DNA from: Orobanche coerulescens
Taxonomy: Eukaryota > Streptophyta > Magnoliopsida > Lamiales > Orobanchaceae
DNA length: 64,000 nucleotides
Direction of reading: 5' to 3'
Assembly (NCBI GenBank): GCA_033398695.1
Contig: CM065819.1
Location: 6,311,501 to 6,375,500 of the forward strand
Part shown: piece after piece, positions 32,540 to 40,822 of the stretch
Position numbering within the stretch: the stretch's first letter is position 1
Layout: every line of letters begins with the position of its first letter
Translations under genes and position numbers: made by a program
The notes under the pieces: model-generated
The model's database searches: none
The model's input: the letters and a program-made list of their open reading frames with translations, nothing else
Told to the model about the DNA's origin: nothing

Positions 32540-32807
32540 TCTGGAACTGATCGAGAGAGAGGCTAGAACCGTCCCTCGGGGGCGGGAGTGAGAGCCTAGC
32601 GCGCCGCCACGCCGCCGTGGCCGGGATTCGGTCCGGCGTAACGAGATTTCCGGCGGATCTTAGGGTGGCTCTCTTGGAAGTCGTAGCAGAAGTCATTTTT
32701 CTGAAGCCTTTTCTGTTGAAGAACAGTGAGTGTTTCTTAAAGTATATGTCCGGAGAACAGTGAGTGTTCTTCGAGACGGTAGGAATAAAAATGAAGGTTT
32801 AGTTTTT

Positions 32808-32824
32808 CCCTTCCTCTAGCGCCA
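32808..32824 (-). other. Primer-binding site of element E
   Basis: Read on the minus strand, TGGCGCTAGAGGAAGGG begins two bases after the 5' LTR. The TGGCGC start is that of several tRNA 3' ends. I cannot assign the tRNA with certainty. Confidence 0.65.
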
Positions 32825-32826
32825 AT

Positions 32827-33829
32827 TGTTGTTACCCAAAATATTATCCGAAGATAGTATTGCTAGAATGATCGAGTAACAAACAAATACGAGAACACTT
32901 CCGTGAGAAAATAGATAACACAAGATTTGCCGGGGTTGTTAATCCCAGGCTTGAATGCTCTCGCGAGAAGTTATTAATAAATATACTGTCGAGTACAAAT
33001 ATTAATGTTAGAATCTATTACAATGAGTGTAAAGACTTCTAGTTATCTAAGCTGTAGAGCGTGTAGATTGCCGGAAGAACCAGATATGTAGATCTGTGAG
33101 TTCTTGCTTGGGATGTATGATAAGTGTATATGAATATCGATATGATTCTATATGTGATTGTCATATGAGTCTTTGATTCTCTCTCTGTGTATAATTTGCA
33201 TTGTATTCACGATAAAATCGCATCATACCCGGACACTTGTTGTGAGCCTCCTATTTATAGGAGACAAAGCTGCTGGGGCCTCTCCGGCGATCGCGGGCGA
33301 TCACCGTTTTCTATATTATAATAAGATGGACGATCGTCCTATCACGCGAGGTCGTTCCCTTAAAGTCTGGGGTTGCTGTTGGAGACCAGCTGTGCGGGCC
33401 AATGGGAAGCCTGCACGCGTCCTGAATCGCTGTCCGGGAGGTCCCACTTTGCACCTTTCGGCGGGCCTGTCGGTAGGTGAGGTAGGTGACAGGCTGGGGT
33501 CAAATGTCTTATCTGTCGGCGCCCTTTATGGATCCGCACGTGGGCCACCGTCTAAGATTCGGTCTTCGACGACTTTGACGGATGCTGGATTCATACGTGG
33601 CACGGGACGATCGTCTCTGGCTGGACATCATAGACGATCGCCAATTAATAAGAAACGATCGCCAATTAATAAGAGACCATCGCCAATTAATAAAAGACGA
33701 TCGTTGGATACTGAAAGACGGTCGACGTGGGTGCCGACTGCTGGGTGTTTGCCCAGAGTATGTCTTCTAAGGTTGGCGCTCAAATCATAATGCCGATTGC
33801 CATTGAGGTGTATTAACCGCCGCACAACA
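32827..33829 (-). mobile_element. 5' LTR of element E (1003 bp)
   Basis: Same limits as the left copy (TGTTGTTACCC...GCACAACA). The TATA is at 33251-33260. The palindrome array is at 33606-33726 with the same 27/21/21/21/21 steps. Many differences between the two copies are C/T or G/A at CpG, for example GCGATCGCCG against GCGATCACCG. Confidence 0.95.
33606..33726. repeat. Palindrome array GACGATCGCC x6 in the 5' LTR of E
   Basis: Units start at 33606, 33633, 33654, 33675, 33696 and 33717. Single-base changes hit different copies than in the 3' LTR, while the spacing is unchanged. Confidence 0.9.
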
Positions 33830-33834
33830 CCCGA
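33830..33834. repeat. Right target-site duplication of element E (CCCGA)
   Basis: Exact repeat of 21034-21038. Sequence after it continues D's LTR. Confidence 0.95.
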
Positions 33835-34442
33835 CATGCTAGAAAAAAATACACAAAGAATTGAAGAAAACATAAGGAAGAAAAATCAAACACAGTTGGA
33901 GAACTTGAATTCCTCCGTTCTCTGGCTTCTGCTCTCTGCTCCTAGGTATTTTCTCCTTATGTTTTATCGTCATATTTTCTGCCCTTCAATGCCTTTTTAT
34001 AATCCTTCTCCCACCTCTAAAACACGTCCAAAAATTAGGTCAAGAACGGCCTCCAAAATAGCAAAAAATGCGGGCTGCACATATGAAACCCGCGCGGCGG
34101 GCCGTGGCCCGACTTTAGTGTGCCGCGGCCCTTGTCCTCATGCTGCCAGGCCTGGGCGCGCATATTCCTTACGGGCCACGGCTTAGAACGAGCATGCCGC
34201 GGCCCCAGGTACAATTTGTACCGGTTCTTGCTGGGCGCCTCCTGTGCCGCGGCCCGGCCATTGTGTGCAGCAGTCCTTGACTAAAAAATGTCGTTTTGGC
34301 CCGTTTTTCTTCGTTCAAGCTCCCGAACTCTAATTTCCTTCAAAACATCTAAACATCATGCATTAAAAGCTCATTTATGTAGATTTAGACTTAAAATGGG
34401 TATAAAATAATGATAATTAAGCGCATAAAAATACATCTAACA
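33830..34442 (-). mobile_element. 3' LTR of element D, second part
   Basis: Continues the LTR interrupted at 21038 and ends ACATCTAACA. Counted without E, the LTR is 1288 bp, equal to the other LTR minus its 58-bp duplication. It holds GCCGCGGC-type palindromes near 34108-34275 that match those at 40475-40648 but with several CG-to-CA/TG changes. Confidence 0.95.
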
Positions 34443-34457
34443 AATACCCCCAAACTT
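34443..34457 (-). other. Polypurine tract of element D
   Basis: Read on the minus strand, AAGTTTGGGGGTATT abuts the 3' LTR. The preceding GAGGACAAGCAAAGG is the usual Athila context. Confidence 0.85.
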
Positions 34458-34907
34458 AAGCCTTTGCTTGTCCTCAAGCAAAAATTAATTTCAAATAAGA
34501 TGACAAACATTGTGGGTAATCGTGCAAATCCATAGTGTTTACCTGATTAATACTACCCTGAAAATCTCAACGAATAATACAAGTATCGTATTAGTGGGTC
34601 ACATCACTGACAATGATTCCACAAAGCAATCATTTTTAGTGCTCAAAGATTAACAAGCGTGAATTGAGCCGACCGCCAATATGAATGGTTAGATTACACA
34701 AGCCAACTCACTCTGTCCCACAGTCTCGTGGCAAAAACATCAGAATTTCATTAAACTTAATATTCTCCCGGACAACATTCCCTTATTTATAATCATTACA
34801 CTGATTCGAATTAACCACTAGGTCTCGACTCCTGGGATGTCTCATTGGAAGAATCCTAGGGTGGAAATCCATTCTCATGTATTGGGGAACCGTTTGATGT
34901 AAAAGAC

Positions 34908-35158
34908 ACTCATGAGGCTCATGAATGCTTCTAGTTACTAAGTCTCCCTCTACAGCGGAGAAAAAACCCGAATAACTATTCCCGCACTTCCGATTCAAAG
35001 TTGCTGTTTTACGCGAATGTAAACGACGGGTCACGTGAATACATCCGGTTACTTGGCTTCCTTTCATCATCATGCGGTTTTTCTGAACCATCAGTCTATT
35101 CAGGCTTGTCGTTTTACGCGAGATTAAACAACGGGTCACGTGAATACCCCCGGTTACT
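34908..35158. repeat. Repeats with CACGTG in the 3' region of D
   Basis: Two good copies of a 48-bp unit lie at 35006-35053 and 35111-35158 (step 105 bp): GTTTTACGCGA..., GGGTCACGTGAATAC, CCGGTTACT. A decayed third copy is at about 34908-34935 (CTCATGAATGC...CTAGTTACT). Each good copy has a CACGTG palindrome (G-box core). Confidence 0.8.
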
Positions 35159-36179
35159 AGACTTTCCATCATAGAACATGTATAATTTCTCGATTTTTTG
35201 GGAAAAACTGTCCGACTCAATGTCTAAACTCAAATTAAATGCCAAGATGACTCATGTTACTGGACGACTAGCTACGTGAAAAGTGTAACCAAACGTATAG
35301 ATGGTGGTTCGTAAACACGTATGTCTCATTTCTTATATGCTAAGATTTCTGCAATGACGCAAAAAAAATCAGACCGAAATGAATACTCAAGGAAAATAAA
35401 TATCGCAGAATGCAAACGACCAAAACTCAACCGTTTCTTCAAAAAGAAATCAGTATCATATCATCAGTCTTACACAAGGTTGCACGAAAAATTCCCGAAT
35501 GTAAATAAAGTCCAGAATATTTTAGAAGACAAGCAAGGATAGAATCGATAACAACGAAAATAGCAACGAAAAAGTAAATAACAACTAAAAGTAACCCCCC
35601 CAAAATTTAAGATGTATATTGACCTCAAAGGACACAAATAATAATATGCAATATGAGAAAGGTCAAGTACTCCTCTAAGATCAGCTCAGGCACTGGTGTT
35701 GGCCTCATCCGGCGAGGAGGGTTCGTTGCAAACAATTTGGAGATGTTTAGATCAAAAACATTTTCATTGGGGCATTTCATCGAACACTTTGCGTGCGTAA
35801 ACTTAACTTAAAAACAAAAGTAATCATTACTCAATTCAATCCTCAACAACAAACAAAATCGTAGTAGTTCATGACAAATCAATGAAACACAATCAATCAA
35901 TCGACAATCTCAACATATTCCGATATAAATCTTGGTAGAACTTTATAAAACAAATTCATCAATAAATAAAGAGCATTACCTCACTTCTCAATCCATGTTG
36001 CAATTAAGTTTAAGGAATAAGGATTATCTTGTGTCGGATTGAAGAAGATGAGAGGAAGAAGAGATTCGGAGGTGGTGACCGTGTGCCACGCAGAAGTATA
36101 AGGGATTCGAAGTGATACCTTATTTGTTTCGGCTGATTGAATTCTGAGCAGCCCAGCTCCATTTAAAATCTCGGCAGGG

Positions 36180-36488
36180 GCCGCGGCACGTATCAAGTGA
36201 GCCGCGGCCCATAGTACAGTTTGTTTTGGCGCTGAGGAGTGTCGCAGTGTGCTGCGGCTCGCTATTTATGTGCCGCGGCTTCCATGGTTAGTATGCCGCG
36301 GCTTAGCATCTTCGTGCCGCGGCACAGAGTACAGATTGCTGGGCTGATTCCTGGTGCTTTAGCGTGCCGCGGCTCGTCCTTATCATGCCGCGGCTCTTGG
36401 GGCGTGTGTGCCGCGGCACAGAGTACAGATTCTTGGCCGAATTTTTGAGCCTTGTGTGTGCCGCGGCCCGCTCTTTATGTGCCGCGGC
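36180..36488. repeat. Palindrome array GCCGCGGC x11 in the 3' region of D
   Basis: Sites start at 36180, 36201, 36251, 36272, 36295, 36316, 36366, 36387, 36410, 36460 and 36481. Steps are 21, 50, 21, 23, 21, 50, 21, 23, 50, 21. Ten are perfect; the third is GCTGCGGC. The 50-bp gaps often contain AGTACAG. The regular steps rule out chance clustering of a GC-rich word. Confidence 0.95.
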
Positions 36489-36694
36489 CTTAAGCTTAAA
36501 ATTTTGCCCTGGAGAGTTCCTGCACAGAATTTTCACATGAAAACACCTAGAACATGAGAGATAAGCATAACATAGCCAAAATGCAAAAAAGTAGACTCCT
36601 AAAATAAAGGAAAATAGCTAAAAATCTATACAAATACTCGGGTTGCCTCCCGAGAAGCGCTAAGTTTATAGTCTTCAGCCGGACCTTTTGATAA

Positions 36695-37927
36695 TCAATT
36701 TTCTTTTCGCAAATACCATTTGGACTCCGCCCAGTCCATCGAACCCTTAATATGTGTTTTAAATTTTTGACCATTAGTTTTTAACAGTTCGATTTTTGGT
36801 TTGGATTTCCAACATTCTTTGCAAAAAGACTTGAACAATAATAATTTCCCAAAACATCCATGTTGCAGCTGACTTGGCGCCCGTCTCACTTCCGGCTTAG
36901 TTTTCTTTTCCACGAATGAACTTATGACGATATGAGAATTTTTTGATGGTGGAGGAACGGATGATGAAGACGACATATCCAAATGCCTAAGATACGCGGC
37001 TCGTTCTTCATTTTTCTTAGACGTTGGAGCAACTAACACAGAATCTGAATATGTCGACTGATAACTTTCCCAGTGTGTGTCTTTCACAGAAATATCTAAG
37101 CTTCTAATTTGTGAACACTTCTCGACACTGCTTGGACACGGGAGACATTGAAACACTTTGAATGTGACCTGCTCATCTTGAACCCGAAGCATCAATTCAC
37201 CCTTCTGAACATCAATGAGAGTCCTACCAGTGGCTAAAAAGGGTCTACCCAAAATAATCGGAATCTCCTATTCCTCTTACATATCGAGCACAATAAAATC
37301 AGCGGGGAAAATGAATTTGTCAACCCTGACCAGGACATCTTCTATTACCCCTCTCGGATACTTGATGGATCTATCGGCTAGTTGCAAAGAGACCATAGTA
37401 GGCTTGGCCTCCTCGATTCCTAGTTTCTTAAAAATAGAAAAAGGCATGAGATTTACACTGGCGCCGAGATCATATAACGCTCTATCAAAAGACAAGTTTC
37501 TAATAGTGCACGGTATAGTGAAGCTTCCTGGATCCTTCAATTTAGGCGGGAGCTTTCTCTGTAAGATAGCGCTGCAGTCTTCAGTTAGTGCCACTGTTTC
37601 ATATTCCTCGAGCTTCCTTTTATTAGATAAAATCTCCTTCATAAACTTTGTATAGCTCGGCATTTGCTCCAAAGCGTCGGCAAATGGGATATTAATGTGC
37701 AATTTCTTAAAGACATCAAGAAACTTCGAAAACTGCTTGTCTAACTTTTGCTTTTGCAGACGCTGTGGAAACGGGATGGGAGGCACATAGGCTGTCGGAT
37801 TGTCTGGAAACAATTTGGAGTTTTTAGGAATTTGTGATTCTCCTAATGCCGGATTTTTCTTCTCCTCATCTTCACCTCTCTTTTTGTTTCTCCCAGGCTG
37901 CTCACACACTTCCCTCCCACTTCTCAA
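36695..37927 (-). pseudogene. Protease region of element D and unknown tail
   Basis: The minus-strand frame begins in a Pro-rich C-terminal Gag region. It holds the Athila protease: KDPGSFTIPCTI, ALYDLGASVNLMP (active-site D in DLGAS) and PIILGRPFLATG. Two in-frame stops lie near 37277-37279 and 37268-37270, where F has a continuous DMEENHD stretch. After the protease, the last 150 or so codons (36695 to about 37150) do not match F and show no known domain; they may be specific to this non-autonomous family. Confidence 0.8.
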
Positions 37928-39333
37928 GCCAATGGCATTAATACTCTCTCTGGGGAAGTACTTAGCAAAGTACCCTCAGGTCGGGCTATTAACAAATTTG
38001 CTATTTGACCCAATTGGACTTCTAAATTGCGAATAGAGGCAGAATGGTTTTGCAGAGGCGGAATGGTTTTGCAAGGTTGTTTCCGTACGGGTCATGAACT
38101 GACTCGTATTTGCTGCTAATTTCGCCATTGCCTCCTCTAGAGATTTTTGGAGCGGGAGGAGGTTGCTGTTGGTGTTGAGCAAACTGGGGTTGGTTTAAAT
38201 TTTGTCCGTTTTCCACGAAAAGTTAGGGTGATTTCGCCACCCCGGATTATATGTGTTGGAATACGGATTATTTTGGGAATGAGAGTTATTTTGAGGATAC
38301 ACATTATTTTGCCGATTTCCGTTTCCAATAAATTGAGCTTTCTCCGTTCGAGCTTGGTTGAACGGATTTCCCGTTTGCCATTCTACACTCGAATGCGGAC
38401 CGCTGCACCACTCACATGACTCGATATTACTAGCAGATGGAAAATGTGAAAAAGATTGTAATTGTTGGGTAAGCTCCGCGACTTGAGCAGAAAGCGTCGA
38501 AATAGGATCGTTGCTAGAGACTTCCATAACTCGATTAGAATTTGTGCATTCAGAAGCCATTGATACGCATTCACGACCATCGCCTCTAACAATGCGTGGG
38601 CTTCAATCATGGTTTTACCCATCAAGGCTCCCCCGGCTGCTGCATCGACTAAAGTTCAAGTAGATACGCATAAGCCATTATAGAAAGTTTGAATTTGTAG
38701 CCAGTCAGGGAGGCCATGATGAGGACACTTCCTCATAAGATCCTTATACCGTTCCCAAGCCTCATGGAGTGACTCCCCTTCAAACTGCCTGAAAGTTGTA
38801 ATTTCATTCCTTAGCCTTGCGGTTTTGGCAGGGGGAAAGAATTTGGCTAGGAAAGCTTGTGCTAATTGAGTCCAGGTTGTGATAGAACCCGGCGGAAGAG
38901 AATTTACCCAAATTTTTGCTTTATCCCGGAGAGAGAATGGGAAAAGCCGCAAACGAATGGCATCATCGGTAACTCCATTAGTTTTGAAAGTATCACAAAT
39001 TTCAAGAAAAATAGAGATGTGCACATTAAGATCATCATCTGCCAATCCGCAAAACTGACTACTTTGGACCATTTGGATGACAGCCGGTTTAATCTCGAAA
39101 GTATTTGCTTGGATAGTTGGGCGCGTGATCCCCAGATGATTGGCATTTATTTAAGGAAGAGCGTAATCGCGAAGAGCCAAAGCTGGCGGAGTGGCATCGT
39201 CGTTATTCGGATCAATATTATGCTCCATAGTTATTGGAATTGGGATTATTCGTTTTCCTTCGCGGAATTTCCTAAGGGTGCGTTCTATTTCAGGATCAAA
39301 AGGAAGTAAGCCTTTTGTTCCAAGTTTTCTCAT
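37928..39333 (-). pseudogene. gag: Gag of element D
   Basis: Starts MRKLGTKGLLPFDPEIERTL at 39333, and TAA at 39151-39153 interrupts it. The core domain (38656-39072) carries RLRLFPFSLRDKAKIWVNSL, FPPAKTARLRNEI and CPHHGLPDWLQIQTFYNGL, the Athila Gag signature. TGA at 38656-38658 replaces the Arg codon seen in F (STRTLVDAAAGG). After that the frame shifts through 38195-38625 and 37976-38216 fragments. Both stops are C-to-T changes if the expected codons are CAA and CGA. Confidence 0.85.
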
Positions 39334-39445
39334 ACACTAACGAATTTTCTGCAAGGAAAACAAATGAAACCAAATCTACACAAAAGAAAAAATAATGTTC
39401 AAATTAAGACTAAAAATACTGAAATTGATATTAGTAAAACAATCA

Positions 39446-39464
39446 GTCCCCGACAACGGCGCCA
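39446..39464 (-). other. Primer-binding site of element D (tRNA-Asp type)
   Basis: Read on the minus strand, TGGCGCCGTTGTCGGGGAC follows the LTR after six bases (AGTTTT). It matches the 3' end of plant tRNA-Asp with one change, as is usual in Athila elements. Confidence 0.85.
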
Positions 39465-39752
39465 AAAACTTGTTGCGGATTTCGGTGAATGCAAGTGCAT
39501 GTTGTCGTAAATAAGTAATAAAGTGATGAGAAAGATATCGTTCTCATGAGGACTGACGTACTAAGTACCAATTTATTTGTATTTCTAATTTTATTCGAAC
39601 GATCGAATTTTGTGGTTGAAGAATTATGAAAAACTAAATAAAGCTATAAACTAATAATATCCGATGAAAAGAGATTAAATAAGATAAGGATCTAGGATTG
39701 CGAGTTCGCCTCGATTTATCCGACTTAACCTTGATTAATATAATTTATGTAA

Positions 39753-39868
39753 TTTCCCAATTTATTGAAATCGAAGATTTCTATGATAATATAATGCCTC
39801 TCCCGAAGTCTTTCCCAATTTATTGAAATCGAAGATTTCTATGATAATATAATGCCTCTCCCGAAGTC
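39753..39868. repeat. 58-bp tandem duplication in the 5' LTR of D
   Basis: TTTCCCAATTTATTG...CTCCCGAAGTC occurs twice, head to tail, with no differences, so it is recent. The 3' LTR has one copy, so the duplication arose after insertion. Confidence 0.95.
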
Positions 39869-40474
39869 AGTAGAATTTTCTAAGATGAATAATTCACTCT
39901 ATTCCTAGGTGAGTTAATTCAACAATAGTCAAACAGTTCTAAGATCTTCAAACGAGCTACGTAATTCTTATGGGTATATTCCTGTCCCAAAAGATAAAAC
40001 GGTTCTCACCAATTTTTCCTACTAACTCTCCTCTCCCGATTCAAGTTGCGTAATTAAACAATTCAATCATAGGCCACACAGTTGAAAGCATTAAAAACAG
40101 TTGGGAAGAACTCAAGAAAAGAGGGAAATATATCAATAACATGAAATCAAGAATCAATTCATAAAAATCTCGGTTTCATCACAATCCTAGAAAAGGGTTC
40201 TAGCCCGACATGCTAGAAAACAATACACAAAGAATTGAAGAAAACATAAAGAAGAAAAATCAAACACAGTTGGAGAACTCGAATTCCTCCGTTCTATGGC
40301 TTCTGCTCTCTGCTCCTAGGTATTTCCTCCTTCTGTTTTATCGTCATATTTCCTGCCCTTCAATGCCTTTTTATAATCCTTCTTCTGCCTCTAAAACACA
40401 TCCAAAAATTAGGTCAAGAACGGCCTCCGAAACAGCTAAAAACGCAGGCTGCGCATATGAAACCCGCGCGGCGG

Positions 40475-40648
40475 GCTGCGGCCCGGCTTTAGTGTGCCGC
40501 GGCCCCTGTCCTCATGATGCCAGGCCTGGGCACGCATATTCCTTATGGGCCGCGGCTCAGAAAGAGCGTGCCGCGGCCCCCAGTACAGTTTGTACCGGTT
40601 CTTGCTCGGTGCCTCCTGTGCCGCGGCCCAGCCGTTGTGTGCCGCGGT
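40475..40648. repeat. Palindrome array GCCGCGGC x6 in the 5' LTR of D
   Basis: Sites start at 40475, 40496, 40549, 40570, 40620 and 40641: three pairs with inner steps of 21 and gaps of 53 and 50 bp. It lies about 100-270 bp upstream of the minus-sense TATA box. Confidence 0.95.
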
Positions 40649-40817
40649 CCTTGACCAAAAAAATGTCGTTTTGGCCCGTTCTTCTTCGTTCAAGCTCTCG
40701 GACTCTAATTTCCTTTAAAACATATAAACATCATGCATTACAAGCTTATTTATGCAGATTTAGACTTAAAATGGGTATAAAATAATGATAATTAAGCGCA
40801 TAAAAATACATCTAACA

Positions 40818-40822
40818 GTGGT
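40818..40822. repeat. Right target-site duplication of element D (GTGGT)
   Basis: Exact repeat of 20354-20358. Element B resumes after it. Confidence 0.95.

Larger units (their letters stand above)
31265..32696 (-). pseudogene. gag: Gag N-terminal part of element E, split by a MITE
   Basis: The likely start is the Met at 32694-32696, 131 bp inside the 5' LTR. The first about 52 codons (to 32540) and the rest (31956 down to 31265) are in one frame once the MITE and one 8-bp duplication are disregarded. The segment ends at TGA 31265-31267, and Gag continues directly in frame at 31264. The N-terminal part is Arg/Ser-rich and low in complexity, as in other Tat Gags. No frameshift other than the insertion is seen here. 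Confidence 0.8.
21039..33829 (-). mobile_element. Element E: complete Tat-lineage Ty3/gypsy retrotransposon (12.8 kb)
   Basis: Structure on the minus strand: 5' LTR 32827-33829, primer site, gag with MITE insertion, protease, RT, a degenerate RNase H, a second RNase H, integrase, spacer, an antisense gene (plus strand, 22380-25356), polypurine tract, 3' LTR 21039-22039. A 5-bp duplication (CCCGA) flanks it. The double RNase H and the antisense ORF between pol and the 3' LTR are known features of the Tat lineage (Retand, Grande, Ogre relatives). LTRs differ at roughly 45 of 1000 positions by eye. Confidence 0.95.
34458..36694 (-). other. Non-coding 3' region of element D
   Basis: About 2.2 kb without a supported reading frame. 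It contains the CACGTG-bearing 105-bp repeats (34908-35158) and the GCCGCGGC array (36180-36488). At 36639-36684 a stretch (CTCCCGAGAAGCGCTAAGTT) is shared with element F at about 43923-43942. In F that stretch lies just after integrase, so in D almost all of pol is absent between the protease and this point. Confidence 0.8.
20359..40817 (-). mobile_element. Element D: Athila-like gypsy element without RT or integrase, with element E inside
   Basis: On the minus strand: 5' LTR 39471-40817, tRNA-Asp-type primer site, gag, protease, a long non-coding 3' region, polypurine tract, 3' LTR (20359-34442, split by element E). The perfect GTGGT duplication shows an intact insertion. Between the protease and the polypurine tract there is no RT, RNase H or integrase, where element F of the same lineage has about 2.9 kb of pol. 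D is therefore non-autonomous, and since it transposed it must have used another element's enzymes. Hand alignment suggests about 4% LTR divergence. Confidence 0.9.
39471..40817 (-). mobile_element. 5' LTR of element D (1347 bp)
   Basis: TGTTGCGGATTTCGG...ATCTAACA. It includes a tandem duplication of 58 bp (39753-39810 and 39811-39868) absent from the 3' LTR. The minus-sense TATA box TATAAAAAGG is at 40366-40375, with the palindrome array at 40475-40648 upstream of it. Confidence 0.95.

Noticed and set aside
33158..33790. 210-residue plus-strand frame
   Set aside because: It lies entirely inside the 5' LTR of E, has a counterpart broken into pieces in the other LTR, and has no domain.
36180..36488. 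CRISPR-like array of short repeats and spacers
   Set aside because: Repeats of 8 bp, spacers of 13, 15 or 42 bp, no cas genes, and the sequence lies inside a plant retrotransposon.
36180..36488. GCCGCGGC sites as a repeated protein motif
   Set aside because: Steps of 23 and 50 are not multiples of three and stops occur in every frame.
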